A stretch of DNA of 64,000 nucleotides. Source: Leclercia sp. LSNIH1. GTDB lineage: Bacteria > Pseudomonadota > Gammaproteobacteria > Enterobacterales > Enterobacteriaceae. The notes under the pieces were generated by a model. It was not told the DNA's origin and made no database searches. It saw nothing but the letters and a program-made list of their open reading frames with translations. This document shows, in pieces, positions 1 through 11,646 of this stretch. Each line of letters opens with the position of its first letter. The stretch's first letter is position 1. Location of the stretch: assembly GCF_002902985.1 (NCBI RefSeq), contig NZ_CP026167.1, forward strand, positions 4,216,001 through 4,280,000, read 5' to 3'. A program made the translations under genes and the position numbers.

Positions 1-458
1 GCTTCGGTCGCCTCGGCAATCGCGCGACGCAGGTTCTCTGCCGCTTCGATGTACTCGCCGCGCAGGAAGATGTAGCCGCGATAGGCTTTCAGGGCGAAGG
101 CGGAGATCAGCATGCCTTCCACCAGCAGGTGCGGCAGCTGCTCCATCAGCAGGCGGTCTTTATAGGTGCCCGGCTCCATCTCATCGGCATTACACAGCAG
201 GTAACGGATGTTCATGGATTCGTCTTTTGGCATCAGGCTCCACTTCAGACCGGTGGAAAAGCCTGCGCCACCGCGCCCTTTCAGGCCAGCGTCTTTAACC
301 GCGTTAACGATCTCATCCGGCGCCATGCCGGAGAGGGCTTTACGCGCCCCGGCATAGCCGTTTTTGCTCTGGTACTCTTCGAGCCATACCGGCTGTTTGT
401 CATCACGCAGACGCCAGGTCAGCGGATGCGTCTCAGCAGTACGAATTACAGTTTTCAT
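1..458 (-). CDS. nuoF: NADH-quinone oxidoreductase subunit F (N-terminal part)
   Basis: This is the first 152 codons of NuoF, the complex I subunit that binds NADH, FMN and a 4Fe-4S cluster in the peripheral arm and takes electrons from NADH. The start is the ATG whose complement lies at 456-458; it overlaps the nuoE stop (ATGA), the usual translational coupling in nuo operons. The residues read [16 protein letters not shown], then the glycine-rich [10 protein letters not shown] flavin/nucleotide segment near residues 65-74. The gene continues beyond the left edge, so the iron-sulfur cysteines are not visible. Identification rests on near identity to the E. coli protein as I remember it and on the neighbouring nuoE and nuoCD. 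Confidence 0.97.
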   Translation of the reverse strand, partial: MKTVIRTAETHPLTWRLRDDKQPVWLEEYQSKNGYAGARKALSGMAPDEIVNAVKDAGLKGRGGAGFSTGLKWSLMPKDESMNIRYLLCNADEMEPGTYKDRLLMEQLPHLLVEGMLISAFALKAYRGYIFLRGEYIEAAENLRRAIAEATE

Positions 459-955
459 TTGTACTGCTCCAGCAGGTCAGGAATGGCTTCCGGCGTCAGA
501 TAACTGTGAGTGTCCTCATCAATCATCATGGTCGGCCCCTTGTCGCAGTTACCCAGGCAGCAGGTTGGCAGCAGGGTAAAACGACCGTCAAAGGTGGTCT
601 GGCCCGGCTTGATATTGAGCTTCTTCTCAATCGCAGCCTGAATGCCCTGATAACCAGTGATATGGCATACCACGCTGTCGCAGTAGCGGATCACGTGACG
701 GCCTACCGGCTGACGGAAGATCTGGCTGTAGAACGTAGCCACGCCTTCGACGTCACTCGCCGGAATACCCAGCACTTTTGCAATCTCATAGATCGCGCCA
801 TCCGGCACCCAACCACGCTGTTTCTGTACGATTTTCAGCGCTTCAATGGACGCCGCACGCGGGTCTTCGTAGTGGTGCATCTCGTGCTCAATGGCGGCAC
901 GCTCTGCTTCACTCAGCTCAAAAGCCTCGGTTTGTGGTTGTTGATTCTCGTGCAT
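455..955 (-). CDS. nuoE: NADH-quinone oxidoreductase subunit E
   Basis: NuoE is the thioredoxin-fold subunit of complex I that carries the 2Fe-2S cluster N1a next to the FMN of NuoF. The 166-residue length is that of E. coli NuoE. The four cluster ligands are visible as the pair in [10 protein letters not shown] and the pair in [13 protein letters not shown]. It sits two bases downstream of nuoCD and overlaps nuoF, so it is translated from the polycistronic nuo message. Confidence 0.98.
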   Translation of the reverse strand: MHENQQPQTEAFELSEAERAAIEHEMHHYEDPRAASIEALKIVQKQRGWVPDGAIYEIAKVLGIPASDVEGVATFYSQIFRQPVGRHVIRYCDSVVCHITGYQGIQAAIEKKLNIKPGQTTFDGRFTLLPTCCLGNCDKGPTMMIDEDTHSYLTPEAIPDLLEQYK

Positions 956-957
956 AA

Positions 958-2760
958 TTAGCGGTCCACATCTGACATAACAAAATCGATACTACCCAGA
1001 TACACAATCAGGTCAGAGACCAGACTGCCGCGAATGGCTGACGGGATCTGCTGCAGGTGCGGGAAGCTTGGCGTACGTACACGGGTACGGTAGCTCATGG
1101 TGCTGCCGTCGCTGGTCAGGTAGTAACTGTTGATACCCTTGGTCGCTTCAATCATCTGGAAGGATTCTTGCGCCGGCATAACCGGACCCCAGGAAACCTG
1201 CAGGAAGTGCGTGATCAGGGTTTCGATATGCTGCAGCGTGCGCTCTTTCGGTGGCGGCGTGGTCAGCGGGTGATCCGCCTTGAACGGGCCTTCCGGCATG
1301 TTGTTGAGGCACTGCTCAAGGATGCGCAGGCTCTGGCGCAGCTCTTCCACTTTCAGCATCACGCGGGTGTAGCAGTCGGAAACACCGCCGCCCAGCGGCA
1401 CTTCAAAGTCGAAGTTTTCATAGCCAGAGTAAGGACGCGCTTTACGCACGTCGAAATCGATACCGGTGGCGCGCAGGCCAGCACCGGTGGTGCCCCACTC
1501 CAGCGCCTCTTTCGCGCCATAGGCAGCAACGCCCTGGGAACGGCCCTTCAGGATGGAGTTACGCAGCGCGGCTTTCTCGTAAGAGGCCAGACGCTTCGGC
1601 ATCCAGTCGAGGAATTCACGCAGCAGACGATCCCAGCCGCGCGGCAGGTCATGCGCGACGCCGCCAATACGGAACCAGGCCGGGTGCATACGGAAACCGG
1701 TGATCGCTTCCACCAGATCGTAAATCTTTTGACGGTCGGTAAAGGCGAAGAAGACCGGGGTCATCGCGCCGACGTCCTGAATGAAGGTGGAGATGTAGAG
1801 CAGGTGGCTGTTGATACGGAACAGTTCAGAGAGCATAACGCGAATCACGTTAACGCGATCCGGCACGGTGATGCCTGCCAGTTTCTCAACGGCCAGCACG
1901 TACGGCATTTCGTTTACGCAGCCGCCGAGGTACTCGATACGGTCGGTGTACGGAATGTAGCTGTGCCAGGATTGACGCTCACCCATCTTCTCGGCACCAC
2001 GGTGGTGGTAGCCGATGTCTGGCACGCAGTCGACGATCTCTTCACCATCAAGCTGCAGAATAATACGGAACGCACCGTGCGCGGAGGGGTGGTTTGGACC
2101 GAGGTTGAGGAACATGAAGTCCTCGTTGTCGGTGCTGCGCTTCATGCCCCAGTCTTCCGGCTTGAAGGTCAGCGCTTCCATCTCCAGATCCTGCTTGGCT
2201 TTGGTCAGCTCAAACGGGTCGAATTCGGTGGCGCGCGCCGGGTAGTCTTTACGTAGCGGGTGGCCGGTCCAGGTCTGCGGCATCATAATGCGCGTCAGAT
2301 GCGGGTGGCCATCGAAGGTCATGCCAAACATTTCCCAGGTTTCACGCTCATACCAGTTAGCGTTCGGGAAGAGTTTGGTGATCGTCGGCAGATGCATGTC
2401 GTTTTCAGACAATGCCACCTTGAGCATGATATCCGTGTTGCGGTCTATTGAGATCAGGTGGTAGAAAACGGAAAAATCCGCCGCGGGTAAACCCTGGCGG
2501 TGAGTACGCAGACGTTCGTCCATGCCGTGTAAGTCAAACAGCATGACGTAAGGTTTAGGCAGTTTCTTGAGGAAATCAACCACTTCCAGTAACTGCTCAC
2601 GCTTCACCCAAACAACGGGTACCCCGGTGCGGGTGGCCTGAACAGTAAAGGCATCCGGCCCAAAACGGTTGCGCAGTTCGCCGATGACCGGGTCATCCAG
2701 ATGATCCCGTGTTTGCCAGGCGGCGTCTTGCGCGGTTAAGTCGGTCATAGTGTTCACCAT
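958..2760 (-). CDS. nuoC: NADH-quinone oxidoreductase fused subunit C/D
   Basis: This is the fused NuoCD protein (600 residues) typical of Enterobacteriaceae. The N-terminal ~190 residues are the 30-kDa (NuoC) domain, with the [10 protein letters not shown] stretch. The rest is the 49-kDa (NuoD) domain, related to the hydrogenase large subunit, with [12 protein letters not shown] and the quinone-chamber segment [14 protein letters not shown]. It lies in the connecting fragment of complex I and forms the quinone site together with NuoB. The protein begins MVNTMTDL, as in E. coli. The gap to nuoE is two bases, and the gap to nuoB is 89 bases. Confidence 0.98.
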   Translation of the reverse strand: MVNTMTDLTAQDAAWQTRDHLDDPVIGELRNRFGPDAFTVQATRTGVPVVWVKREQLLEVVDFLKKLPKPYVMLFDLHGMDERLRTHRQGLPAADFSVFYHLISIDRNTDIMLKVALSENDMHLPTITKLFPNANWYERETWEMFGMTFDGHPHLTRIMMPQTWTGHPLRKDYPARATEFDPFELTKAKQDLEMEALTFKPEDWGMKRSTDNEDFMFLNLGPNHPSAHGAFRIILQLDGEEIVDCVPDIGYHHRGAEKMGERQSWHSYIPYTDRIEYLGGCVNEMPYVLAVEKLAGITVPDRVNVIRVMLSELFRINSHLLYISTFIQDVGAMTPVFFAFTDRQKIYDLVEAITGFRMHPAWFRIGGVAHDLPRGWDRLLREFLDWMPKRLASYEKAALRNSILKGRSQGVAAYGAKEALEWGTTGAGLRATGIDFDVRKARPYSGYENFDFEVPLGGGVSDCYTRVMLKVEELRQSLRILEQCLNNMPEGPFKADHPLTTPPPKERTLQHIETLITHFLQVSWGPVMPAQESFQMIEATKGINSYYLTSDGSTMSYRTRVRTPSFPHLQQIPSAIRGSLVSDLIVYLGSIDFVMSDVDR

Positions 2761-2849
2761 TGCAAAAGGTCCGTGGTGACTGTTGGGCGTGGCTTCGCGC
2801 TATTTGAATAGTGATATGCGAAGGTTATCTCCATGCCCACAGGCGCAAA

Positions 2850-3524
2850 TTAAATTTCGTCTGGTGTCCGCAGATTGGTCACTGCGATACGTTCACCGCG
2901 TTTACGCTCGCGCTCAGACTGCATGTTAGCGCGGTACACGCCCTGGTCACCCACAACCCAGGAGAGCGGGCGGCGTTCTTTGCCAATCGACTCCTGCAAC
3001 AGCATCAGCGCCTGCATGTAGGCTTCCGGACGCGGTGGGCAGCCCGGGATATAAACGTCAACCGGGATAAACTTATCTACGCCTTGTACGACGGAATAGA
3101 TGTCGTACATGCCGCCAGAGTTGGCACAAGCGCCCATGGAGATAACCCATTTTGGCTCGAGCATCTGGTCGTACAGACGCTGAATGACCGGTGCCATTTT
3201 GGTAAAGCAGGTGCCCGCTACCACCATCAGGTCAGCCTGACGCGGAGATGCACGCAGTACTTCCGCACCAAAACGCGCAACGTCATGCACCGCAGTGAAT
3301 GACGTCACCATTTCAACGTAGCAGCAAGAAAGGCCAAAGTTGTATGGCCAGATGGAGTTCTTACGACCCCAGTTGACCATATCGTGCATGGCATGCTCGA
3401 GCTTGCCCATGTACACGCTTTTGTTGACTTCTTGCTCCAGGGGGTCGGTTACGATCTCCTGCTTTTGCAGGGGGTAACGGTCATTCTCACCGTTAGGATC
3501 TATGCGGGTGAGCGTATAATCCAT
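2850..3524 (-). CDS. nuoB: NADH-quinone oxidoreductase subunit B
   Basis: NuoB (PSST-type subunit, 224 residues) carries the 4Fe-4S cluster N2, which passes electrons to quinone at the interface with NuoCD. The tandem cysteines are seen in GLSCCYVEM, and the other ligands in VAGTCF and IPGCPPRPE. It is slightly longer than the 220 residues I recall for E. coli because of a few extra residues in [15 protein letters not shown]. It follows nuoA after 15 bases, and an 89-base gap separates it from nuoCD. Confidence 0.98.
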   Translation of the reverse strand: MDYTLTRIDPNGENDRYPLQKQEIVTDPLEQEVNKSVYMGKLEHAMHDMVNWGRKNSIWPYNFGLSCCYVEMVTSFTAVHDVARFGAEVLRASPRQADLMVVAGTCFTKMAPVIQRLYDQMLEPKWVISMGACANSGGMYDIYSVVQGVDKFIPVDVYIPGCPPRPEAYMQALMLLQESIGKERRPLSWVVGDQGVYRANMQSERERKRGERIAVTNLRTPDEI

Positions 3525-3539
3525 CTTATTGCCTCGCTG

Positions 3540-3980
3540 TTACTGCTGACGATTAGGGATACTGTTTTCCGGGTTGATACGTTCACGGCGTGAACGTGCA
3601 GGTGTCCAGTCCAGCGCGCCAATACGCACCAGATAAACCAGACCGGCCAGTAACACTAAAATGAAAATTGCGGCCTCGACAAAGCCTACCCAGCCACTCT
3701 CACGAATGGAGGTCGACCATGCGAACAGGTAAAGCGCTTCCACGTCGAAAATGACGAAGAACATGGCTACCAGATAGAACTTGGCAGACAGGCGTAAACG
3801 CGCGGTACCTACCGAATCGATACCCGATTCGAATGGCGTGTTTTTGTGCCTTGCGCGGGCGCGACCGCCCAGGAACCAGCCGCCGACTAGCATCAGGCAG
3901 CACAGGCTAATGGCAACGATAAGAAAGATTGCGAATGCCCAGTGATGAGCGATGACTTCTGTGGATGTTGACATACTCAT
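3540..3980 (-). CDS. nuoA: NADH-quinone oxidoreductase subunit A
   Basis: NuoA is the small membrane subunit of complex I with three transmembrane helices. Here they are [21 protein letters not shown], the segment around [19 protein letters not shown], and [18 protein letters not shown]. The conserved loop with FESGIDSVG and the FDVE motif are both present. Its length is 146 residues. It is the first gene of the nuo operon, so the promoters must lie in the long gap to its right. Confidence 0.97.
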   Translation of the reverse strand: MSMSTSTEVIAHHWAFAIFLIVAISLCCLMLVGGWFLGGRARARHKNTPFESGIDSVGTARLRLSAKFYLVAMFFVIFDVEALYLFAWSTSIRESGWVGFVEAAIFILVLLAGLVYLVRIGALDWTPARSRRERINPENSIPNRQQ

Positions 3981-4526
3981 TGCTTACTCATCAAAAGTGA
4001 TACCTGAAACACTGCTCTTTCTGGCAGATGGGCATCACATCGATTCATGGGGAGGAACAAATAACCGTACACTAACTGTCGAAAATGAGACATAGACAGC
4101 AAAATGATGTGGTTTTTTACTCCTTTCTATAACCTTTTGTCAACTTTAACAAAAGTTTCTTCACATTAAATTACATTGATCGAACTTCATTAACATTTAA
4201 TGCCCTTTACCCTCATTAAGTGTGAGGCGCGTACCTGCGTGGGGGTGTTGAATCGTGTCCGTAATGAACTAATACAAAGATTACCCGCCTATTTTGACAG
4301 GATTTGCCGTCGATTCCTCCCCCCAAAGAGGAGTATTTTCTTGATCTGTGACACGCTTTTGTTAATTCAATCAAAAAAACAGCAACATCTTTGCTGCTTT
4401 TTTAACATGCCCATTGACATTAGAAAGAACAAGTATAGCGGGGTTTTGGAGAAAGGCAGGATATCTATCAGATTGATAAAACACAAAATTAGCAATGACT
4501 TAAATCAAATCCCTGGAATCTCATGC
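3981..4526 (-). promoter_or_regulatory. nuo operon upstream region
   Basis: This gap of more than 500 bases separates nuoA from lrhA. It is AT-rich and has no credible gene; a 200-codon frame across 4200-4802 overlaps the lrhA terminator and the lrhA coding region and looks like chance. In E. coli the corresponding region holds the nuo promoters and binding sites for ArcA, NarL, FNR, IHF and Fis. I cannot place individual sites here with confidence. Confidence 0.5.
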
Positions 4527-4567
4527 AAAAAAAGAACCACTGTGCGCAGAGGCAGCAGCAGTGGTTC
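4527..4567 (-). terminator. Intrinsic terminator of lrhA
   Basis: An eight-base perfect stem, GAACCACT (4534-4541) with AGTGGTTC (4560-4567), is followed on the minus strand by seven T residues. It lies 44 bases past the lrhA stop, in the right orientation to end the lrhA transcript before the nuo promoters. Confidence 0.85.
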
Positions 4568-4610
4568 GTTATCGTCTGGACGAATTGTTATCAGATTATT
4601 AGGGACCCTT

Positions 4611-5549
4611 TTACTCGAAATCACTTTCAATGATTACCGAGTCATCCCCTCCTTGTTGAGTCACTGTATTGTACTGCCAGGGGTTATGGTAATCATCCAT
4701 GGTGCTAAAGATGGTCTGCGCAAGCTCGTTGTTACTGGCCGGATTATGGCACAACAGATATTCCGTATCCGGCAGCGCGGGCAATCCGTCCGCTTTGCCT
4801 AACACACGCAAATCGGGGCTCATCATCTCCACCGGGCGTGCCGTTACGCCGAGCCCCGCTTTTACCGCGGCGCGGATCGCAGGCAGCGTGGAGGCGACAT
4901 AGGCCATTCGCCATGGGACATTGGCAGCATTGAGCGTAGCCAGCACAACGTCGCGGAACGGGCTGGGATCGTCCAGCAGGACTAACGGCACCGGCTCGCC
5001 GCGCTGCAGCGTGAACTCGGCGGCGCAGTACCAGTGTGTCGGCGAGGTGCGCAGCGTCAGACATTCGAACTGGCTGGTACGATGGGTGGTCACCACCAGA
5101 TCGACCTCCTGCTCCTGCAACATATCAACCATAAAGGCGTTGCGTTTCACTCTGACATCAAGAGCAAGTTTCGGGTAAACCGAACTGATGCGATTGAGCA
5201 GGAACGGCAGAATGGTGTCGGCCGACTCGTCAGAGGCGCCTAATGTTAAGACACCCTGCAGGTTGCTAAACATTAATGATGAACATGCTTCATCATTGAA
5301 GCGCAGGATTTTTCTGGCGTAACCCAGGAGCTGAATACCATGCTCCGTTAACAGCTTATTGCGGCCATGACGGGCAAAAAGCTCTTTACCGACCAGTTGT
5401 TCCAGTCGTTGCATTTGTTGGCTTACTGCGGACTGGGTACGGCAAACTGCCGCCGCAGCAGCAGCAAAGGTGTTCAGATCGGCGACCGCCACAAAGGTTC
5501 TCAGCAGATCGAGGTCGAGATTCAGTATCGGACGATTTGCATTAATCAT
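4611..5549 (-). CDS. lrhA: LysR-family regulator LrhA
   Basis: LrhA (312 residues, same as E. coli) is a LysR-type transcription factor. In E. coli it represses flhDC (flagella), fimE-linked type 1 fimbriation and RpoS synthesis, and activates its own gene. The N-terminal winged helix-turn-helix spans about residues 10-70, with the recognition region [14 protein letters not shown]. The remainder is the effector domain. The C-terminal tail after residue 290 differs from E. coli, as is usual for this protein. It stands divergently from alaA across a 947-base gap. Confidence 0.96.
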   Translation of the reverse strand: MINANRPILNLDLDLLRTFVAVADLNTFAAAAAAVCRTQSAVSQQMQRLEQLVGKELFARHGRNKLLTEHGIQLLGYARKILRFNDEACSSLMFSNLQGVLTLGASDESADTILPFLLNRISSVYPKLALDVRVKRNAFMVDMLQEQEVDLVVTTHRTSQFECLTLRTSPTHWYCAAEFTLQRGEPVPLVLLDDPSPFRDVVLATLNAANVPWRMAYVASTLPAIRAAVKAGLGVTARPVEMMSPDLRVLGKADGLPALPDTEYLLCHNPASNNELAQTIFSTMDDYHNPWQYNTVTQQGGDDSVIIESDFE

Positions 5550-6496
5550 ATCTTTTCACTTACAGGTTGCTCGTACGGAGCTGCCCCGGGTTTAAGCTGT
5601 GTGCGTAAAAGTAATACAGTTCCTTCTGAACGAAATCCGCTGACGTCCCGGTCTGGCAGGGGCCTGCATAATGTAATTGTGCTGGTTATATCAGTGGTCA
5701 GAAACAACTTATCTGACGTTATTTTTATTCTCAAAATCGTTCGAGATATATAGGTATTTGCCGGATGATGTAAATTCGATTAAAGAAGATGCATATCCAA
5801 CGTTAACTTTATCGCAGTACAGGTTGAGCGGCAATGGTATCGCTTAACTTCTCAAGGCAGAGATAATTCCAGCAATTACAATAAACTATTAAAGGTCCAG
5901 GCATCAAGGCCTGCTGTGACCTGTTATCTTTCATCGCTAAACCCGGCATACATCTTACCCTAAAACCTTTTTCTTTATAAGCCTTATTGCAAATCCTTTG
6001 ATTTAACCTGAATGGTAACTAGCTAAACTAATTTTATTAATATTAACGAAAGTTGCGATTTCGTCTTTATTTAGAAATAAACAATAATTGAAACCGGACT
6101 TAATGATTAATAATACTTAACATTAATTTCACATGAGCAACGTTAATATAAAAAGGCAGGAAAGCGAATACCAGTGAGTTTCATTCAGCTTTTACGAAAA
6201 ATCACTACAGGAAACTGTAGCACCACCAGCGCAAGCCGCTCAATTCACCCCTTTTTTACAGTGTAAAATCCATATTAAAACACCCACAACAGGACAAAAC
6301 ACCAACAAAAACCAAAAATACATACGTTAAAGTGATTAACCCATTAAAAAAGAGTTAAAAGATTCAGGGCAAAGCGGCAGCAATGCACAAAATCTTCTTC
6401 TGCCAACGCTTCAAAATCGGGCGTTCGAGGAGTACATTGTTTCGTGCTGACTTCCACGGCAGGACGTCGCAATAACAGTGAAAAGGTCAAAGATTC
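5550..6496. promoter_or_regulatory. Long lrhA-alaA divergent regulatory gap
   Basis: These 947 bases contain no gene I can support. The middle (about 5,950-6,370) is strongly AT-rich, with many A and T tracts. E. coli also has a long gap here, and lrhA there has a long leader transcript that is a target of small RNAs, so the lrhA-proximal half is probably leader and the alaA-proximal end is promoter. No box could be assigned by eye. Confidence 0.45.
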
Positions 6497-7711
6497 ATGT
6501 CACCCATCGAAAAATCCAGCAAGTTAGATAACGTTTGTTATGACATTCGTGGCCCGGTTCTTAAAGAGGCAAAGCGTCTCGAAGAAGAAGGTAATAAAGT
6601 ACTTAAGCTCAATATCGGCAACCCGGCGCCATTTGGTTTTGATGCACCGGATGAAATTCTGGTTGATGTGATTCGCAACCTGCCGACGGCGCAAGGCTAC
6701 AGCGACTCCAAAGGTCTCTACTCTGCGCGAAAAGCGATCATGCAGCACTATCAGGCGCAGGGTATGCGCGATGTGACTGTAGAAGATATCTACATTGGTA
6801 ACGGTGTTTCCGAGCTGATTGTCCAGGCGATGCAGGCCCTGCTGAACAGCGGAGACGAAATGCTGGTTCCCGCTCCGGACTACCCGCTCTGGACTGCGGC
6901 CGTGTCCCTCTCCAGCGGTAAAGCGGTGCACTACCTGTGTGACGAATCGGCTGACTGGTTCCCGGACCTGGATGATATTCGCGCCAAAATTACGCCGCGC
7001 ACCCGCGGGATCGTCATCATCAACCCGAACAACCCCACCGGCGCCGTCTATTCCAAAGAGCTGCTGCTGGAGATCGTCGAGCTGGCCCGCCAGCATAATC
7101 TGATCATCTTCGCGGATGAGATCTACGACAAAATTCTGTATGACGCCGCGCAGCACCACTCTATTGCCGCGCTGGCGCCGGATCTGTTGACCGTCACCTT
7201 TAACGGCCTGTCAAAGACCTATCGTGTTGCGGGCTTCCGCCAGGGCTGGATGGTGCTGAACGGGCCGAAGAAACACGCCAGAGGCTATATCGAAGGCCTT
7301 GAGATGCTGGCCTCCATGCGTCTGTGCGCCAACGTTCCGGCCCAGCATGCGATCCAGACCGCACTGGGTGGCTATCAGAGCATCAGCGAATTTATCGTGC
7401 CAGGCGGGCGACTGTATGAGCAGCGGCAGCGCGCGTGGGAGCTGATCAACGATATTCCGGGCGTCTCCTGCGTGAAGCCAAACGGCGCCCTCTATATGTT
7501 CCCGAAAATCGACATCAAACGCTTCAACATCTTTGACGATCAGAAGATGGTGCTCGACTTCCTGCTGCAGGAAAAAGTGTTGCTGGTACAGGGAACGGCA
7601 TTTAACTGGCCGTGGCCGGACCATGTTCGCATCGTAACGCTGCCGCGTGAAGATGAGCTGGAGATGGCCATCAGCCGGTTCGGACGCTTCCTCTCCGGAT
7701 ACCATCAGTAA
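6497..7711 (+). CDS. alaA: Glutamate-pyruvate aminotransferase AlaA
   Basis: AlaA (formerly YfbQ) transfers the amino group of glutamate to pyruvate and is the main alanine-forming enzyme of E. coli. It has 404 residues and is a class I/II pyridoxal-phosphate aminotransferase. Visible are the cofactor region NPNNPTGAVY, FADEIYDKI, and the Schiff-base lysine in SKTYRVAGFRQGW. The ATG at 6497 follows AAAAGG. The gene stands alone, ended by a strong hairpin before yfbR. Confidence 0.97.
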   Translation: MSPIEKSSKLDNVCYDIRGPVLKEAKRLEEEGNKVLKLNIGNPAPFGFDAPDEILVDVIRNLPTAQGYSDSKGLYSARKAIMQHYQAQGMRDVTVEDIYIGNGVSELIVQAMQALLNSGDEMLVPAPDYPLWTAAVSLSSGKAVHYLCDESADWFPDLDDIRAKITPRTRGIVIINPNNPTGAVYSKELLLEIVELARQHNLIIFADEIYDKILYDAAQHHSIAALAPDLLTVTFNGLSKTYRVAGFRQGWMVLNGPKKHARGYIEGLEMLASMRLCANVPAQHAIQTALGGYQSISEFIVPGGRLYEQRQRAWELINDIPGVSCVKPNGALYMFPKIDIKRFNIFDDQKMVLDFLLQEKVLLVQGTAFNWPWPDHVRIVTLPREDELEMAISRFGRFLSGYHQ

Positions 7712-7716
7712 ACGAT

Positions 7717-7744
7717 AATCGGGCTGCCACAGGCAGCCCGATTT
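7717..7744 (+). terminator. Terminator of alaA
   Basis: A 12-bp stem, AATCGGGCTGCC paired with GGCAGCCCGATT around a three-base loop, begins six bases after the alaA stop. The T tract is short (TTT within the stem end and beyond), but the stem is perfect. Confidence 0.75.
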
Positions 7745-7804
7745 GCATCTCACCGCCCCTCCCCTCACAATGAAACCTGTCGCTGTGCAGATTTAAGGTA
7801 ACTT

Positions 7805-8404
7805 ATGAGTCAGAGTCATTTCTTCGCCCATCTTTCCCGACTGAAACTGATCAACCGCTGGCCGCTGATGCGCAATGTGCGCACCGAGAACGTTTCCGAA
7901 CACAGCCTGCAGGTAGCGATGGTCGCCCACGCGCTGGCCGCCATCAAAAACCGTAAGTTCAATGGTCAGCTAAACGCCGAACGTATCGCGCTGCTGGCTA
8001 TGTACCACGATGCTTCAGAAGTGCTGACGGGCGATCTGCCCACGCCGGTAAAATACTTCAACTCGCAAATCGCCCAGGAGTACAAGGCGATTGAAAAAAT
8101 CGCCCAGCAGAAGCTGGTCGACATGGTGCCGGACGAGCTTCGCGATATTTTTGCCCCGTTAATAGACGAGCAGAGCTATAGCGAAGAGGAGCACTTCATT
8201 GTGAAGCAGGCCGATGCGCTGTGCGCCTACCTGAAGTGTCTGGAAGAGCTCTCTGCCGGCAATCACGAGTTTTTACTGGCGAAAACGCGTCTGGAGAAGA
8301 CGCTCGAAGCGCGCCGTAGCGAGGAGATGGACTACTTCATGGAGGTGTTTGTCCCGAGCTTCCAGCTCTCGCTGGATGAGATTAGCCAAGATTCGCCGTT
8401 GTGA
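7805..8404 (+). CDS. yfbR: 5'-deoxynucleotidase YfbR
   Basis: YfbR removes phosphate from deoxyribonucleoside 5'-monophosphates; in E. coli it supplies an alternative route to dUMP from dCMP. The 199-residue protein is an HD-domain phosphohydrolase. The metal ligands H33 (in VSEHS), H68-D69 (in MYHDASE) and a later Asp (in KQADALCAY) are present. The start ATG follows AAGGTAACTT. It ends just before a REP cluster shared with the convergent yfbS. Confidence 0.96.
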   Translation: MSQSHFFAHLSRLKLINRWPLMRNVRTENVSEHSLQVAMVAHALAAIKNRKFNGQLNAERIALLAMYHDASEVLTGDLPTPVKYFNSQIAQEYKAIEKIAQQKLVDMVPDELRDIFAPLIDEQSYSEEEHFIVKQADALCAYLKCLEELSAGNHEFLLAKTRLEKTLEARRSEEMDYFMEVFVPSFQLSLDEISQDSPL

Positions 8405-8408
8405 GTTA

Positions 8409-8473
8409 TGCCCGGCGGCGCTTCGCTTGCCGGGCCTACGGTTTCCAGGCAGCAAGCTTAGCGCCGCCGGGCA
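8409..8473. repeat. REP/BIME pair between yfbR and yfbS
   Basis: Two inverted enterobacterial REP units, TGCCCGGCGGCGCTTCGCTT...GCCGGGCCTACGG and the facing copy ending GCGCCGCCGGGCA, occupy the convergent gap. Such units fold into stable hairpins and often mark 3' ends. Confidence 0.9.
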
Positions 8474-8479
8474 AAACTG

Positions 8480-10312
8480 TCAGAACGGGAACAACATCGG
8501 GATCATCACTACGCACACCACCATCACCAGGATCGTGAAGGGCACGCCAAGCTTAACGAAATCGCTAAAGCTGTATCTTCCCGGCCCCAGCACCAGGGTG
8601 TTAACCGGTGACGACACCGGCGTCATAAATGCTGCGGAAGCGGCCATCGCCACCATCATGGCGAACGGATAAGGTGAAACTCCCATCGATTTCGCCATCG
8701 CCAGCGCAATGGGCGCCATCAATACAGCGGTTGCGGTATTGGAGATAAACAGTCCGATCGTGGCGCACATAACAAACAGGCACATCAGCATCATGTATGG
8801 GCCATAGCCGCCGCCGAGCTCCATCAGACCTTTCACCACTAAATCGACACCGCCAGTTTTTTGCAGCGCCAGCGCAAAGGGCATCATGCCGACGATCAAA
8901 ATGATGCTCGGCCAGTGAATCGCTTTGTAAGCGCTTTCAGCGTCAATACAGCGGAATTTCCCCATCAGCAGACAGGCAATGATCGCCGCCACCGGATTGG
9001 GGATTTCGTCGGTCAGCATCAGAGCGACCATCAGCACCAGACAAAAAATGGCGTGCGGTGCCTGGCTATGGGCTGGGGATGCATCGCTGACCTCGACAGG
9101 CAGGTTGAGCACCACAAAGTCTCGCCCTCTCTGCCCCAGCTGGGTAATCAGCTTCCAGTTACCCACCACCAGGAAGATATCCCCCAGTTGAAGGGGCTCA
9201 TCCACCACCGAGCCGTTCATCGCCTCGCCGTCGCGCTTTAACCCCACGACGTTCAGACCGTACCGGGTACGAAAGCCGATTTCGCGAATGGTTTTGCCGA
9301 GCAGCTCCGACTCAGGGATCAGCGAGACCTCGGCCATCCCCACATCCAGCGCCTGATCGGAGAAGTACTCCCCGCGCAGGACCATCGGCTCCAGCAGCTG
9401 TTCGCTGCAAAATTCACGCAGATCGACCTCTGCCGAAGACATATCAATGAGCAACACGTCCCGGGCGCGAAACTCCGATACACCGTTTACGTTGACGATA
9501 ACCCGACGAAAACGGCGCCAGCGCTCCACGCCGATGACGTTGGCCCCGTAGCGTTCGCGGAGTTTTAAATCATCCAGACGCTGCCCAATCAGCGGTGAAC
9601 CGGGGCGGATCGCCAGACGGCGGGCCCGCCCGGTGAGGCGATACTCTTTGATCAGATCGCGAAACGTGCGGCGCTTCCAGCCGTCGCGGGTTTTATCCTG
9701 CTTTTCGCTTTTCAGGGCAAAGCGGGTCAACAGCATATAGACAATGCCCATCACCAGGACAACCAGCCCCAGCGGCGTCACGCTGAAGAAGCTGAAACCG
9801 TCCAGGCCTTCACGCAGCAGTTCACTGTTTACCACCAGGTTTGGCGGGGTCGCCACCAGCGTCATCATGCCGCTGATAAGGCCGGCAAAGCTCAGCGGCA
9901 TCATCAGGCGCGACGGCGAAATCTGCATGCGCATGGAGACGCTCAACACCACAGGAATGAAAATAGCCACCACACCGGTGGAGCTCATAAAGGCCCCGAG
10001 TCCGGCCACGGTGAGCATCAAAAAGACCAGCATTTTGGTCTCGCTGTTGCCCGCCACGCTTACCAGCCAGGTACCCATGCTGGTTGCCACGCCGGTCCGC
10101 ACCAGGCCGTCGCCGATGATAAACAGGGCGGCAATGAGAATCACGTTGGGATCGCTAAAGCCTGAAAAGGCTTCCGGTAGGGTTAAGGTGCCGCTCAGCA
10201 CAAAAGCGACGATCACCAGCAGCGCCACAGCATCCATGCGGATTTTGCCGGTTGCAAAAAGAAGAATGGCGATAAGAAGCAGGCTTAACACCCAGATGAG
10301 TTCACCGTTCAC
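8480..10312 (-). CDS. yfbS: Putative anion transporter YfbS (SLC13/ArsB-type with TrkA-C domains)
   Basis: This 610-residue inner-membrane protein is the YfbS family, a divalent-anion:sodium symporter-like permease. About five transmembrane helices at each end flank a cytosolic region (residues ~210-400) with two TrkA-C/RCK-C domains, seen in [20 protein letters not shown] and the matching second copy [20 protein letters not shown]. Family signatures [13 protein letters not shown] and [13 protein letters not shown] mark the two re-entrant halves. The start codon is GTG. The substrate is not established. Confidence 0.93.
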   Translation of the reverse strand: MNGELIWVLSLLLIAILLFATGKIRMDAVALLVIVAFVLSGTLTLPEAFSGFSDPNVILIAALFIIGDGLVRTGVATSMGTWLVSVAGNSETKMLVFLMLTVAGLGAFMSSTGVVAIFIPVVLSVSMRMQISPSRLMMPLSFAGLISGMMTLVATPPNLVVNSELLREGLDGFSFFSVTPLGLVVLVMGIVYMLLTRFALKSEKQDKTRDGWKRRTFRDLIKEYRLTGRARRLAIRPGSPLIGQRLDDLKLRERYGANVIGVERWRRFRRVIVNVNGVSEFRARDVLLIDMSSAEVDLREFCSEQLLEPMVLRGEYFSDQALDVGMAEVSLIPESELLGKTIREIGFRTRYGLNVVGLKRDGEAMNGSVVDEPLQLGDIFLVVGNWKLITQLGQRGRDFVVLNLPVEVSDASPAHSQAPHAIFCLVLMVALMLTDEIPNPVAAIIACLLMGKFRCIDAESAYKAIHWPSIILIVGMMPFALALQKTGGVDLVVKGLMELGGGYGPYMMLMCLFVMCATIGLFISNTATAVLMAPIALAMAKSMGVSPYPFAMMVAMAASAAFMTPVSSPVNTLVLGPGRYSFSDFVKLGVPFTILVMVVCVVMIPMLFPF

Positions 10313-10353
10313 AACAGATCCTTGTCAGAAAAGAGTGCGTCAGATAGTGCCAT

Positions 10354-10378
10354 AAAAAAGCCCCAGCAATGTGGGGCT
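10354..10378 (-). terminator. Terminator of hxpA
   Basis: The stem AGCCCCA/TGGGGCT (10359-10365 with 10372-10378) is followed on the minus strand by six T residues. It lies between hxpA and yfbS and isolates the two genes. Confidence 0.85.
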
Positions 10379-10389
10379 AAATCATGTGA

Positions 10390-11049
10390 TTACATTTTCC
10401 GGGTGACTGTTACATTCCCGTCGGGCTCGCGGCTGACGGCGAGTGCCTCCAGCGTGGTAAGCACAAAATCCGCCTCATCCAGACGCGGCGAGTTAGCGGG
10501 GACATTGACGGCAATGACGTGGCTTCCGGCATTGAGTCCCGCCAGCACGCCGGCTGCGGCATCTTCTACCACCACACACGCTTCAGGCGCCAGCCCCAGC
10601 AGCTCCGCGCCCAGTAAAAAGGCATCGGGCTCCGGCTTGCCGCGCTTGACCCGCTCCGCGGTGATAAAGACTTCCGGCAGCGGCAGGCCTGCCGCTTTAT
10701 GACGCGCATGAGCCACAGGAACCGAACCGGAGGTGACGATAGCCCAGGGGATCGCCGATTCATTCAGATGGGTGAGCAGCGCCTGGGCCCCCGGCAGCGC
10801 GGTAATACCGTCGGTATCGGTGGCCTCGACCTGCTCAAGCCAGCTGAACTCCGCCTGAATTTCCGCTTCACTTTTTCCCTGGAGAAAGTGCCGTAAAGAG
10901 GTTATGGCCTGTTTGCCATGGATAAAATTCAGTACGTCCTGATGGTCGATGCCATGTCTGTCGGCCCAACGGCACCAGGAGCGTTCTACAACCGGTAGCG
11001 AATCGACCAGCGTACCGTCCAGATCAAACAGAAAACCTTCACACTGCAC
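10390..11049 (-). CDS. hxpA: HAD-family sugar phosphatase HxpA (YfbT)
   Basis: This 219-residue protein is a haloacid-dehalogenase phosphatase that, in E. coli, dephosphorylates hexitol and sugar phosphates. Motif I is FDLDGTLVDS (nucleophile and acid/base aspartates), motif II the TSGS segment, motif III the lysine in KRGKPEPDAF, and motif IV VVVEDAAAGV. The start is a GTG at 11049, preceded by GGAGGT about five bases upstream. It begins only 11 bases after the yfbU stop, so the two are probably cotranscribed. Confidence 0.93.
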   Translation of the reverse strand: MQCEGFLFDLDGTLVDSLPVVERSWCRWADRHGIDHQDVLNFIHGKQAITSLRHFLQGKSEAEIQAEFSWLEQVEATDTDGITALPGAQALLTHLNESAIPWAIVTSGSVPVAHARHKAAGLPLPEVFITAERVKRGKPEPDAFLLGAELLGLAPEACVVVEDAAAGVLAGLNAGSHVIAVNVPANSPRLDEADFVLTTLEALAVSREPDGNVTVTRKM

Positions 11050-11060
11050 ATCTACCTCCG

Positions 11061-11627
<567 letters not shown>

Positions 11628-11646
11628 TCATCGTTTCGATGATCAA

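Noticed and set aside
1057..2256. A 399-codon frame opposite nuoCD
   Set aside because: It is antisense to a certain gene and has the composition expected from GC-rich third positions; no family resemblance.
4200..4802. A 200-codon frame right of nuoA
   Set aside because: It crosses the lrhA terminator and the lrhA 3' end, and its composition is unlike a protein.
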